Part shown: one piece after another, positions 43,011-56,587 of the stretch | Layout: every line of letters starts with the position of its first letter | Position numbering within the stretch: position 1 is the stretch's first letter | Assembly (NCBI GenBank): GCA_036346255.1 | Contig: CM070640.1 | Location: forward strand, 33,227,238 to 33,291,237 | DNA: 64,000 nucleotides | DNA from: Ampelocalamus luodianensis | Taxonomy: Eukaryota > Streptophyta > Magnoliopsida > Poales > Poaceae | Direction: 5' to 3' | Notes under the pieces: model-generated | Databases searched by the model: none | What the model was told of the DNA's origin: nothing | What the model saw: only the letters and a program-made list of their open reading frames with translations | Position numbers and translations under genes: made by a program

Positions 43011-46000
43011 TGTAAGGACCCTGGAATATTAAAATGTGCCGAATTAAAATTATACTGTAGCATAATTCTTGATTAAGGAACAATTCGGTTCCCTCATTAA
43101 AGATCATGCTAGAAGTATAAATTTAACAAGTAACAAATCCAATATTCAGGTTCCCGAATATATGTCTTACAATGGTTCCCAGGATCAGTGACCATTGCAC
43201 ATATATCCTTAAACAACATTGCATCATACACATACAAGGCATACATTTACATAATTAAACAGAGGATTATACAACTTGGTTTCATTCTACAATATAAGTG
43301 ACTTGGTCACAACAAAAGGTTTAACAGCGGAAGCAAACTAAACGACAAAAACCACCAATGGCCCCATCACCCGCAGGCTATTGCGTGGAGATTAGAAATA
43401 GCTTCATTCGTTAGCGTCACCCTGATTGGCGCTAACGGGCATCTCAAATCAATAACCATCTTCACCTGCAACAAGAGGTTATAGCACCTTGAGTACGGAA
43501 GGTACTCAGCAAGACTTACACAAACTAATAAAAGAAAGTGTTTGTTAGAACCTATACAAAGGATTAGAATTTGTGCATGCATAAGGTTGTCAACAGGAAG
43601 GTTGTAATGGCAGTAAGTTTGCATAAAGCAGTACATCTTAACCTACACATACTAGATTTTAGCAAAGCGATTTTATAAACTGATTTGAACTAAAAATAGT
43701 AAGTAATATAACATGTAATTATAAACCACAACAATAATAAAGTGGCTTTCCACCACAACAAAAATATTACATGAATACCCCTTCATGCCGAACCCAAAAC
43801 CCAAAACAGTAGTTTAAATCAAAATTCTATACAGGTGACATCAACTCAAGTTATCGTCCATGATCGTGGACACGGCTATTCGAATAGTTTTAACCCTGCA
43901 AGGGTGTACATCTTTACCCACACGACTTAGTTAGCCCGTTGCCTTCGGATGCCTCCGAATGATGACACACTTCCTTTGGTATGCCGACCGGGGAAACTAA
44001 GATTTGGTATTTTTCAACAAGTTGACACTATTGAGTTAGGCTACCTATGTGCGACTGATCCTATTAGTGTAGGTCAGCACTTCTACACCAACAGGCACAC
44101 ATGTTACGCCGGAACATCTGATTCAATAAAAGAAACAAAAGTTGTGCTCCCCTACACATATAGTATTGAAATCGGAGCCTTATGAACTCTGATACATTCA
44201 GAAGTCCTCGCCCTTAAGAACATATGATCTGACATGGTAGAAACCAAACACATGTGGCATATGTTACTGATAAGCAAGCACATATGTCATATGCAATCAA
44301 CACAAATATCCTTATCAACTTGCATCCCAACTCAATAACACCAACCCCTTACTTAACCAAACAGCGCCCATACACCGCGTGTGGAAGTATGTTGGGGCTT
44401 GAATTGAATAGTCAGAGTTCAGTCCTTAATTGATCCAGACAAGGCCACCACACTTCCCAATCTCGTGCACGAAGACACCATCACTAGCAACCACTTGTCC
44501 AGATCTTATATAGGTTTGCCAAATAAAGTTTTGATTCAAATCTGAATTAAATAGACTGAACAAGAACTTAAAATAACTGAAATTCATTTATTGTTTCCCC
44601 TGTTTGACAAGATAGCTTGCCAAACACTAACGTTCTATGGACTGTATGGCTAAGCAAAGTTACAGGGTAAAATAACAGGACAAAGACACTATCTTAAGGC
44701 ATAAGTTTATGAATTCAATCCAGGGTAATCCACAAGTATTGGTATGTAACTAACTATTCACATATCACAAATACTTTAGAAAATAGCATGCACAGTATCA
44801 CTGTAAATTTGAAAATCTAAAGTATTAAAATCTGGGTTCAATATGATGCAAAGAGGATGCTTGCCTTGGTAATAATACACCTCTTGTTCAGGTTCTTGTT
44901 GCTCAATAACAGATTTAATCACTTCAGAAGAACCAGAATCTAAAAAGTTAAATAAAATCCAATAAATAGTAGGAAAATGGCAGAGAACAAAATATAGAAA
45001 GAGAATGCATGATCAATACTTGAATGCATAATTATCAACATGCTTAATCTACATCTAGCTCAAATAAGGATAATAACTCATATTTAATACCTAATGATAC
45101 TAATTACATAGATTAGGGTTTAACTTAAAGCTGCAGTTTCAGACGTTGAACTGAAAAACAGGACAGATTTACAAAAGAAGAGCTACTGCTATCTTAGACT
45201 ATGAGAGGAAGATATTTTTGATTTAGCTACAGCTAAATAAGTAAAACTAAAAGTTTAACTTATCACTTAATAGCAGTTAATACTAATTATCAAAAATTGA
45301 GGTTGAATCTGGATCTATAGTTTCAGATTTTGGAAAACTGAAAATGGGACATATTACAAAAGAATAGTGGTTTGAGCTATACATGCACAAATAAAATTCT
45401 TTACTTAAGCTGAGAGTATTTCTAACTAATACAGGGACCTAACTTATCATTTAATCACTAAGTGACAAGAATTAAGAAAGGAAGAATATGTTGCCTTTTG
45501 TCGGTTGGACCAACAGCAAAAACAGCACAGGTACAACTAGCAGATTTCGGTGGATTTGGAGATTCACTAAACAAAGATTTCAAATTAGAGTTAAAGCTGA
45601 TCTACAGGGTAGACAATACCCTAGACTCACTTTTGCTAGCATAGACTTTCAAGATTACCAGAAAATAGGAAGCTCCAGTGTTTGTCGGTTTTGCCCGACA
45701 AAACACAACAGAGAAGGATTTTGCCTAACTAGCTTATTTGAAGGCATCAAGGTTCAAAAAGATTATTACTTATGATGCTAGGGTTAAGTAGGAGACTATC
45801 TGAACTTGGGGATTAAACAGGAAAGCTCAAAATCTTGGAAACGATATGAAAGACCGAAAAGTTATAAAAAGGAACTTTTCAATTAAAGCAAGATTTGAGC
45901 ATCATATGCACAAGTGAGTGATTCCAGTAGGTTAAGTAAGTCCTTAAGATGCTCAGAACAGAAAAGAGAAGGATCAAGACTCACTCACCAGAGCTGGAGA

Positions 46001-48018
46001 AGAAAGGTTTGAGTTTTGACCGAAATAGCAAAGATGCAATATCAACTTCACCTGCTTGACCAAGAATGGAATTAATGGAAAGCTTATGCTCCACTTAAGC
46101 ATAAGACATGAGATGACATGGATGAAATCCGGAAGAACTCACTGGAGCAAGAAATCACCAAAGTGATGCTCTAGCCGGCTCGGTTCAACAGAGAGCAAAC
46201 CACTTGTTCAACCTACAAAAGATGCCCGAAATTCACATTACAAGGTGAATTAAGCATAAGTGTAGATGCACCAAGGGTAAGAGCGTGAGAAGCTTCACTG
46301 GAAAGGAAAGAGGATGACTGGAGCTTTTCGGTCAACAATGGTGGATAGGCTCAAACTAGGGTTTATATAGGGTTTGAACCACTGGAGCAAGCGAGAAGTG
46401 TCTATAACTGATGCGGTGGCAACATGGTACCAGGTGTCAAGGAAAGAGTGGCCAAAATTGCGGTGGAACACCGCCTCCAAAGAATGAAGTCGGCGATACA
46501 CGCCAGTGAGGAAGAAGATAAGCACTCGCGACGTATGGCCCCGCTGTCAGCCGCAGTAACGCACGCCCTCGAAATATCAAAAGAACATCGATCGTCCGAT
46601 TAGAAATGGGCGGCTGCGATGGAGATAAACATTAGAAGAACAAACCAGTATCTTTCAATATGGACCGCACGATTTTACTCTAACGGCCATACCAAGATCC
46701 AGTTGTAATCCCACAAGAAAGAAGGAGCACCGTAGGATTCAAATCCCACAGTCAGATGAGGATCTGACCCTATGCACACACGGCCGAAGAGATACCGTTG
46801 GATTGAAATCCAACGGCCAAAAATAAATGCACGCCTTTGAGTTCAAAAAGAAAAAGGGCGGCGCAGTTGGATTTAAGATCAACGGTGGAGATTAAAGAGA
46901 GGTTCGGGCGACCCGAACGGCCCAAAGGATGTGGTCTGTCCGATCAGGATCCAAAGGTGGAGATTGAGTGGTGTATTCGGGCAACCCGAATGGCCCACAA
47001 GATCTGGTCTGTTGATTGAGGATCCAAAGGCTCGCGCTCATCTCGGCTTTTACCATTTAAAAATGGCCTTGCCCAAAAATGGCGTACCACGGATCTAGAT
47101 CTAATGGTCGTGATTGTGTGGTGTGTCGGGATGGCCTGAACGGCACAATCACTCTCGTCGCCCGATTTAGATCCAATGGCTCATATCCAATGTGGTGTTC
47201 GGGTGACCCGAACAGCCCACTAGATCTGGCCCATCCATTAAGATCTAACGGCGGAGATTTGGAGGCACAATTGGGTTTTGAATTAAAATTGGATGCGGTT
47301 GGATTAAGATCCGACGGTGGAGATTGCTTCGCGCAGGTGGATAGCCCACGCGGCTTCGCAGATCTCACCCGTTCGCTTGGAGATCAACGGCTCGCAAGCA
47401 TCGAGGACTGGGGCGCACGTATAGACGTGGCAGACAAGGCCCGATGCACCGGTTTGGACCCAAACCAGGTTAGCTCAGTCGCTACAGTGACATGGACCGA
47501 GGTTAGGCCGGGAGAGTTGACCTGCCCAAATTCAAATCTTCAAAAGTTTGACCGGGACTTTAAAATTAGCAATTAAATTTGTAAAACTATGAACTTTCGC
47601 AAGGATGCTACTGGGATGAGATATTCCCCAAATAAATTTTGAAAACCACTGTTTCACCTTTTAAAATACGTACTTAATTCACTTAAACCGAGTAGGTTTA
47701 TTTAAAGACATATTTTTCTCAAGATCAAAATAATTTCTAAAAATTCAACAAAAATTATTTTTGGCCAAGATAATTTATCTAGGCTTTAATAAAAATACTC
47801 TCCACCATAATACAAGCATCGACTTGTATTTCCTTTGAAACTTCAAATAGGTTTTGGATTTTGGCTAGAAAAGGAAGGTTTTAATTTGTAACATAATGCC
47901 CAATTTGTAAAATGAATCAGGATGCTATGAACAAAGATCTCATTATCAAGTATGAATAGTATTTTATTACTGTTCATAAAGCATATTATTACTGTTCCTC
48001 AAAACTGGGGCTGTCACA
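43011..48018 (-). repeat. Giant LTR, 5008 bp
   Basis: Bounded by TGTGACAG (48018) and CCTTACA (43011) on the minus strand, with a PBS next to the latter. Contains the palindrome CTATTCGAATAG (43876-43887) in the same block as other LTRs, and an array of degenerate units at 46780-47340 built around GGATCnAACGG and TTCGGGnnACCCGAA. Length, layout and motif arrays match the solo LTR at 23978-29037, though the ends differ, so the two are sister families. Confidence 0.85.
46780..47340. repeat. Degenerate tandem array in the giant LTR
   Basis: Five to seven units of roughly 70-90 bases share a GATCCAACGG-like core, GGTGGAGATT, and the inverted repeat TTCGGGTGACCCGAA followed by CGGCCCA. Comparable mirrored units occur at 24560-24760 and 26310-26560. 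Confidence 0.65.
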
Positions 48019-49436
48019 ACAAGAGTGAATGAGGTGTGGAGTGAATGCTCTTGGCTCTAAGATGTAAATGTGTAAGTACTGACTTTGTCCAAGAGCAGGT
48101 GGAGGGGTATTTATAGCCCTCACACAAAAATTCGACCGTTGGAAGAAAATTACAGAAACTTTCAGCACAAACGTTAGTTCCACCGTGGATCGACCGGTAC
48201 TACCGCACTTCCCAAAACATCTAATAACGGCTGGCTCAGACACATTAACTACTCTGAGAAAGTTGTTGAAAATTCGGTGCGGTACTACCACCAACTATCA
48301 TGCGGTAGTTCCATTTTAAAGGTAGTTCCGAAAAAGAGCTGGTACTTCCGTTTAGCTTTGAGGTCCAAAAATAACACTCTCTAGAAAAAACGTACCGCTA
48401 CTTAATATCGGACATACCGGGTTGCGGTAGTTCCGCAAGATGTACTCCGGTACTACAGCACTTCCAAAGAGCAAACCAACTCCAAGAAAACACCGTTCTG
48501 TAAAAAAATGTACTGCGCTTTAAACGGTGCTACCACGATGCGGTAGCTCCGCATCAAGCACGCCGGTATTTCTGCTACTTCAAGAACGAACATGACAACT
48601 TTCCTAATCGGACTGGCCATGTGGACGGCTCCGATTAAAAAGAACGTTCGGACCACGCTTCTTAGCCACACGATCGGAGCGATTTTCGGACAGTCCGAAC
48701 AAACTCAATACATGGACGAGTCAGATTGAAATGAACGTTCGGATCACACCTCTAAGCTGCACAATTTAGCGTTCGGACGATCAGAACGATCACCGGTAGT
48801 TCCGCTAAGGAACTCAGAACTACCGTTGAGCGGTAGTTCCGCAAAATACACTTCGGTACTACCGAAAGCACAAGAATTACCATCTCAACTTAAAACAAAC
48901 GGAGTGGCCATGTGGACCGCCTAGATTGACTTGACGTTTGGACCACGTCTTTTGACCATACGATCAGATGATACGTTCAGAGGTCCGAACGTTTGACAGC
49001 AGTTCCGCCAAAGGAACTTTGGTGCTACCATTGAGAGGTAGTACCGCTAAGTACACTACGGTAGTACCGTTTCTACTGAGAAAAACAGAAATTGCTTTCA
49101 ATTAAAAAAAACTCCAAATGCATGCATGATCCTAGAGTGATCCAATATGCACAAGAACATGCTATCAAGCTACTAGTCTTGATTCCTCTTAATAGTACGA
49201 TATTTAACTTATAATCCGATCTTCCAAACTTTTCTCCTAAGACTGATAAACCGAAAAAGGATCCTAGACTACTTGTACCTTGTCTTTGAACCATATTGAT
49301 CTTCATGTTGTCCTTTCGCATGCATCTCCATGTTGTAGTATTCATCACTGGGACTAAGCCTTTTAAACACTCAATAATCACATTAGTCTCATATAACATA
49401 TTATCATTAATTACCAAAACAACTTTTAGGGGTCCA
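48019..49436 (-). mobile_element. LTR-like fragment with CGGTAGTACCG palindromes
   Basis: From 48180 to 49080 the motif GCGGTAGTACCGC, or variants with TTCC or CTACC, is repeated more than a dozen times in both half-site orientations. 49130-49436 shares an ordered series of landmarks with 5440-5884, ending ATTAATTACCAAAAC. The minus-strand reading has a TATA-like CTATAAATACCCC near 48110. It looks like an LTR of the same group as 4828-5884. Its left edge is the end of the giant LTR, which probably inserted into it. Confidence 0.5.
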
Positions 49437-52400
49437 GATGCTTTCAGCCACCGCTACCTACTGCTCTACGCCAGCCGAGCAAGCATCGCCTCCTTCTCGC
49501 TTACCACCCTATGCCACCACTGTCTCCTCCCCCGGCCTCACACCTCCTTGCAATGATTTGCCTAGCAAGGGTTGTAGAGGTTAATGGCTGTGAGAACCGA
49601 GTCGCGGCTTGGGTTCAGGGTGAAAGAAGGTGGCTGTCGACACGTACCCTTGTTCCTTATCGACCGACAATGGCTAAAAATGGGTAGCGCATCGGGGAGG
49701 GAAGTTCGCATCCACATCAACTTCCAAAGGTAAACAATCTATAAGCTCAAAATTTTAATTTCCGGGTAGTAGTAGTAGCAGGTGATGTAGTAGACAGAGT
49801 TCATATTTTTGTTTTTATGTGTCACTCTCTTTTGTGGTTCTGTTACAACGCACGGGCACCCTACTAGTTACTTAAAAAGAAAGACTTGGTGGTGGGCCGT
49901 TCTCTCCACACCACCACCCTCTCACAAACCATTAGCGCCGACAGGTGGGCCCAAGGCCAACCGCTTCCCCGACATCTTGAAACCCCAGCCTGCACTCAAA
50001 CTTTATCTCTCGTATCTCCCCCTCGCCCCTGTCTCTCCCTCGCTCTTCTGCTCTACTCCACGCACCTCTACCCCATACCCCGTTGTCGCCGCCTCAGCTC
50101 CGCGCGCTGCCGCCCCCTCCCCCGTTTCACTTCCAACAGCTGGATCTAGTCAGCCTCGTCCAAATTTGGTCACCATCACCGTTCACCACAGCCGCCCCGC
50201 GCCGCTCCCCAGTTGTCGGATCTCCTCCCCTACACCTCCACCAATGCCCCACCCCCGCTAGTCACCACCCGCAGTTGGTAGCACCCTCACCGCGTTGGCC
50301 CCTCTTCCCTACCACTGCCGTTCCCCCTCTTCTAGTACGTCCGTTCTCCCCACTCCCCCGTCTCAAAAATAGGTGCGTCGCCAAGTGGGCCCCCACAACC
50401 ACGTGTGATATCCTTTCGCAGCAATCGACAGCGCTTGCCCTAACTCTCACCTCTCCCCGAAACAGTCGCTCGCTCCCTCTCCAAATCTTTTGTGGCCGTC
50501 GTCCCCTTCCCCAGCCTCTCACCTTGCTGTCCCCACGCACGCATCTCGCATCATCGCCTCGCCCAGCACCTCGCGCTACCATCACCGCCCCCTCCCTCGG
50601 TCTCCCACAACCTCGTCGTCCACTCCCACGACGTTTCGCACCTCCGCCACGAATCTTCACGTCTACATCCGAAGCGCACCACCACCGCAACCCAAAATGG
50701 GAAACGTTGGAGCAACGACGACATCGTTCCATGCCCTCGCCCTCGTCGATGTGCTTGGGGTCAACTAGACTGTCACTGGCCACTAATGGTTATTGACTGC
50801 GCCAGAGGAAAAGGTCGTTAACGTCGATGCACCTGCACTGTCGCGCCTATAGAGGGATGCACAGCCGCGGCGACGACGTTGCTGCGTGCCTGTTCAGCCG
50901 TTGGCGTTCGTGATGTAAAACAACCTCTAGTTGGGGAGCAGCTTCTTGCCAACCGCCATGCTTGAATGTGCGTGCTTGAAAACTTAGCTATTGCAATTTG
51001 CAAGCAAGGACATGCCTGAGTGGCGGTTGCATTGAGTTAAGCATGTTTGCCTATTTATTCATCTCCTTGTCCTTCTTTTTCTTCTTCTCCATCTCTTGTA
51101 TCCTCCATCTCTGCAACACATCATGCAATTGTACTGACAACCTCCTATTTCTTGCATCCTTTGCAAAATGACTGGTGCTCGGGCCTTTGAGTTGACCAAG
51201 TATTGGAACAACATGTCATCATCAAGTTGTTGCGAGCGAGGGGATGTCGATCTAGGTGAGTCACCATGTTGTGTTCTACGTGAAAATTTTGGTAGGTTTC
51301 TGATGGGCTATCGTCCCTATATTCCTTGGGCTTGTGTTACTCTGATATGAGTCCTTAGAGGAACAAGCACTACAGCGAACACCTGTTCAATTGCAGTTAG
51401 GTAAGTCCTTTTGGCCCTGACCTTCATTCTGTTTTGCGATCATGTAACTATTCTGAATTGCTTATGGCATCATATGCAAAATTAGTGATTGGATCACTCG
51501 CACGCATACAATACAATGTAGAATTTAACTTTATGCGTATATAATAACACACACTCTTTTTTTAAGAGCAATCATCCACAACTCTTTTGCACTCTTGCAC
51601 TTTTTTGTGGCAATGTGGCTATTCTATAGTTGGTGATAAGATCAGTCCACTGTGATTGGGCAAGGATTTGCTTTCACATCAATGAGCAACTACTCCTTTT
51701 CACATGTATGTAAATTTCATATTCCACAATGGATCTCTTTGTTATGCAATGCGTTCGCGTAGGGCAATTAGTATTGGCGTCACGTATGTGCATGCAGTGT
51801 GTTCGCGTGTGGATATGTTGTAGCACGCAGGGGAGAAGTGTGGAGGCAATTTAATTGGAGGATACACATCCTCTTTGGGGGTTTTGATCTGCTTCTTGGC
51901 TATAGAACTAGATGGTATCCATTGATAAATATCCTTTTACACATGCTTTTGCTTCTTATTAATTTTACAAATAAACATAGCAAGGGTATGCCTTGCTATT
52001 GACTTAGATGACTCTCATAATTGCTAATTTGCTACAACAACATGTCAGTGAGCATGGATACTTTGTTCTACTGTTAATATGTTTCTTCTAGTTTTTCTTT
52101 ACACATGGGGCTCTTTAGCATGAGAGGTACAATTCGGCTAAAAATATGTACACTTGATGCCAATGCCTTCAGATATAATGATCTCTAGATCTTTTTATAA
52201 GGCCTCTAGATCCTTAATTACTAACATTTAGCACTAACCCTGTCTCTTCCAAGCTTACTCATGATTTATTTTCTTTCTTCTTCGGTGTTAGATGTTTGAA
52301 CCAAGGTACTGCCTATTTGCCAACTAGCATTTATGATGAGTTTAATTTTGGTTATCATTCATGAAATATGAATATATTTATGTTGGTACATCAATCAATT

Positions 52401-53238
52401 ACCATTTATTGTGGTACATGATCTGAATTTGATAATACGGTCTCAAATTGTGTGAAAATTAAATATGTTTTATCAACCATCTTGATTTCAACTTTTAAGT
52501 ACAAGTTTGCTTAAAGGCTATGGAATGCAACAAAAATTTTGTATACCAGGTTTTTCTCTATGATAATGCAAGCTTAAGTCATGCATACCACACATGCATA
52601 TCAATTGTTTCTTGTGTATTTGCATATTCTGATGTATGATTGTTGTCACCAGTTCTGTTCGTTGTGCACTGTCATCTTTGGTGATGACACGATGATAGAT
52701 ATCAATGCAATAAAAGTTTCTTTTTTTAAGGTGAAAATAGATCTCCATGATATTGCTCTCTTCAAATGCTCTGAAGCCTAATTTGACACTTAATTGCCTT
52801 GCAATAAGCGTTTTGGGAAGGTAACCTTCTTGCATTGTCCAAGTGAAGTGAATAGGATGGCAAATCCATTGGTGAGGGAAGCGATATAATCTTATTGTAT
52901 CCGCTATGGTGGATGACATAACGATCCTATAAATTTAAACTTTAAAAAACAACACATTTAAAAAAACACATGAATAATGCTTTCACGGTTAAAACTTAGA
53001 ACCAGACAGGCAAGTGATTGAACCCTAAGAGCAAGTACAATGGTATTCCCCAACTAGGTGCCTCGAAGGCCACCTAGGATCATATGCTAGTGTCGAGATC
53101 GAATGGGTGCCTCGCAGGGTGTCACAGAGACTCGTAGAAGAGGCGATGGCTTCAGGGGAGACAACGTGGTCCCGAGAGAGAAAGGGAGAGAGAGAGAGAG
53201 TGGGCACCGGTCTCCAAGTCCATGCGATGGTGGCAGGC
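49437..53238. other. Unassigned region with a GC-rich segment; no supported gene
   Basis: 49437-49870 ends with CAACGCACGGGCACCCTACTAG, which resembles a rice Helitron 3' end. 49880-50830 is C-rich with open frames on both strands, perhaps an old gene start, but no domain is seen. 51000-52930 is AT-rich without recognised features. 53025-53055 has GAGCAAGTACAATGG, a transposon-end-like motif without a partner. The LTR at 53239 interrupts this sequence; 61589 onward is its likely continuation. Confidence 0.35.
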
Positions 53239-56200
53239 TGTCGGGACCCGAAAATACATCTCAGGAACCCTCTGTATATTCTGAACTAGTCCCAGATCAG
53301 TAGCTAGCTCACACAGGAAACAGTGATGAAATACTATCCATTAATTTGATTTAACTAAAAAGATCTCAAAGTAACAAATAATAGTAATAACTGGACCTTA
53401 TGGTCAACGTTTGCTTAACTTGCCACGCAGGGCTAAAGAAACAAATAAACTCTTGCAACGGAAAGAAACTCTTCAATGGCCAACCAACATGCCTAGAGGC
53501 AATCGAATGGAGAACACATCCTAATCTGCAAAACCTTCATGGTCCTCCTGGGCGAAAAACTCTTGGGCAGCTTGATATTCTCCCTCTACTGCTGATCAAA
53601 CAGAGGGCATAAAGCCATGAGTACTTTGAATATACTCAGCAAGCCGTGGGGAAATGTATGCAAATAGTATTCATGCAGGGCTTGAATAAAGGTTAGTTGT
53701 ATGGCTCTTTTGCATAAAGCAGCGTTTACGACAAATACAATAAGTAGATTGAAATGCGTAATTGAAAACAATAACAATAATTAAACAATTGTTTTGAAAC
53801 GACTAGTGAACTTCCCATGCACTCCCAACTAAACCAACGATAAGTGAATCCCTATTCACCACTCGACACAAACCACCAAGTGAATGACCTATTCACCAAA
53901 CGAACATTATATTCATTAAGTGAACTTCTCATCCACACTCCGACTCATTTTTGAATAAACTCTATCTCCCGTGTGAAATCCCCGAGCACGTCCATAACTG
54001 CGGACATGGCTATTCGAATAGTTTTACACTCTGCAGAGGATGTACAGCTTGACCCACAAGAGATAGATCAACTTATAATGTCCGTTTAACACACTTCCGA
54101 GGTGTGCGACTAAGTGATCATCACAAGGCTTTTACAAAGCTCCTTCTTAACCCAGTTCTGCCCGCTAAGGTTTCAACACTGAATGTCTTTCCGACCAAAC
54201 AGGGCCCCCTCTTGCGCCACCGTGAGAATACGTTTCTCATAGCTCACACTTCACATGATAGAACCAAAATTAAGACATTGCTAATTAGTCAGCCAAACCC
54301 GTCCCATCAGGCATGTGGTTGTACGGTTAAGACCCAGTTCAATGACGCACAAGATTAAATCCTTGATAAGTTACTCAGGCGAGACTACCACAAACCCACA
54401 ACATGTTCAACCCACATCCTCACTATCCACCAACCACTCGCCCAAGTGAAAACCATTTTATTTAACCAAAACCCATGACTAACCCCGTCATGGTACACAA
54501 ATTTTAACAAGAGTGGCTCACCACCACGATTCCATATTTCATTAAGTCAAGATTAATCATTAAGACACATGTGATGACAAACCCATCGTAACTAAGCTGA
54601 ACTAAGCATCAATACGATACCCATGTTGGTGATATGAATATATCCAACTAAGATTACCCATGCTAAGGTGACAAAGGATTCATGGCATTCAAATAATCAA
54701 TGGAGGCATAATGACAACAGGTCATAACTATACCCAAAGCAATTTGTATAAAGATAGCATGCAATTGTATAAAATAATATACTTTTGAAATCATAGGTTC
54801 AATATGATCAAAGGACCACGACTTGCCTTGGAATAAATCCTGAGATTGATCTTGATCTTGGTATGCTACTCCTTGCTCAAAGCTTCTCGAAGTATCAACA
54901 TCTACTCGCAAAATAAGCAAATAACCCAAATAAATAAATAATAGAGAGAAAACAAACTTCAAAAATTAAATAAAAATCTCAAATAAATACATCTCGAATT
55001 TAGATGAATTTAGAAATTTGAATGGACTCAATCGGAGTTCGGATGCAAAAGATATGAGCTCTGGAAGATAAAAATCACATAAAATACTGAAAATCAGATT
55101 TATGGATTTAATGGAATTACTTTTCTGAAGGAAAAGATAATTATTGCATCAGCTGACGTCAGCAAGAAATATCAGTCGAAAAGAAAACAAATCTGACGGG
55201 TGGGTCCACATGGAAGTGAGAGGGTGCACCGTGGACCAAGTCCACCCGGCTAGGGTTAAGGATTGGATCTGGGTCTGCCACGTCAGTTGACACGCATGCA
55301 TACACATGGCTGGCACGCAAGCAATCGACTGATGTGGAGGCTAGCTGGACGCTGACTCGGATGCACACGTCAACTGGTGACGTCATCCCCGGAGAGGTTT
55401 GTCCGCCGCGTACGACAACGGCGGTTCCGGCCATGGCGGCGACAACGGAGGCTAGCGCTGGACTCCTCGCAACCTCGCTAATCTGGTGACATGGTTGGAT
55501 GCTCCCGGCGGTGACCAAAACTACGGCGGCGCTCAAGGTTGGCGGCAGAAGCATCACGGCCAAAGGCGACAACGGGGCTATGAGGGTTATCTAGTGAAGC
55601 AGAGGCGCCCACCGTGAAGCCCAGGCGGCGGCGATGCTAGAACACCGGTCGAAGGCGGCGGAGCGTTGACGGCGGTGGCAGAATTAACGAAGAACAGATC
55701 GCTGGCGAAAAACCTTAAAGCTACAAATTGTGGTGGCGCCGGGGCTTTAGGAGGGGAACGAGGTGGGGATTCGGGATGAGGAGGCAAGGGCGAAGCTTGG
55801 GGTCCCTTTTATAGGGCACCAAGATGGCCGAGAAGGGAAACCCTAAAGAGAGTCCGCCTAGGCCACGAGTTAGAGATAGAGATAGAGATAGAAGGGTTTC
55901 GGGATAAGATTTTGAGAGATTTGAATGCGGGGAGATAAGGAAGATCAACGATACGATTGCAGAGGATTTTCTTGTTGAGATTTCGGTTGTTGGACGAAGC
56001 TTTGAAGCTCAAGCAATGGCGGTCTAGGCATCCCTCGCGCGGAGAAGAAACCCAGAGGAGGAGGACGACTTGCGGGCGGGCCCACCTGGCTGAGGGATGC
56101 GGAGGCGCACGCAAGCGGAGAGAGGAACGGAGTGGGCTGCGATGGTTTTGGGCCGAAAGCGGAAGAGATGGGCCGGGAAAAGCAAAGGAATGGGCTGGGT

Positions 56201-56512
56201 TTAGAAGATTAGGCCTGAGAGCATTTCTGAGATTTATAATAGCTTTTCTTTTTAGAAAATAACAGAAACTCCAAATAACAAATAGAAAATAGCAAATGTA
56301 CTAAGAAAAAGTCTAGAAAATTCTAGAAAATATATCCAAGCACATAGAACCCAAATAAAATAATTTTTAATATAGTTGATGTTGATATTAATCATATTAA
56401 ATTGTTTTTGAACTCTGAAAATTCAGGTTAAGCTTTTAACTTTAGCAGAAAAGTCCAAATGGTTATTTTTACTTTTAAAACTTCAAAATAGACCAAATTT
56501 TGGGATGTTACA
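53239..56512 (-). repeat. 3' LTR of the gag-only Gypsy (3274 bp)
   Basis: Minus-strand ends TGTAACATCCC (56512) and GGGTCCCGACA (53239). TATA box at 55807-55814. It keeps about 230 bases (55228-55456) that the 5' LTR lacks. Palindrome CTATTCGAATAG at 54010-54021. Confidence 0.94.
55807..55814 (-). promoter_or_regulatory. TATA box in the gag-only Gypsy LTR
   Basis: CTATAAAA on the minus strand, within GCCCTATAAAAGGG; also present in the 5' LTR at about 60899-60906, where it could start the element transcript. Confidence 0.6.
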
Positions 56513-56535
56513 AACCTACCCCCCCCCCTTAAAGG
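56513..56535 (-). other. Polypurine tract of the gag-only Gypsy
   Basis: On the minus strand AAGGGGGGGGGGTAGG precedes the 3' LTR, after GGGGACGAGATTCC. Confidence 0.85.
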
Positions 56536-56587
56536 GAATCTCGTCCCCGAGATTCAGGCTGGCTAAAGAATAGGTTCTGACACAGAT

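Larger units (their letters stand above)
42072..48018 (-). mobile_element. 5' part of a giant-LTR Gypsy-like element
   Basis: On the minus strand: a 5008-bp LTR (48018 to 43011), PBS (43006 to 42995), about 500 bases of leader, and a zinc-knuckle coding region (42072-42470). Everything downstream, including any pol and 3' LTR, is missing from the window side at about 42070. The LTR starts TGTGACAGCCCC and ends GGGTCCTTACA. The element is probably a non-autonomous or truncated long-LTR Gypsy. Confidence 0.82.

Noticed and set aside
50083..50796. 237-codon proline-rich open frame, with a 173-codon frame on the other strand
   Set aside because: Low-complexity, open in several frames at once, no domain or splice pattern. 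Composition explains it.
53025..53238. Complete MITE beginning GAGCAAGTACAATGG
   Set aside because: No inverted partner was found on either side of the LTR insertion.
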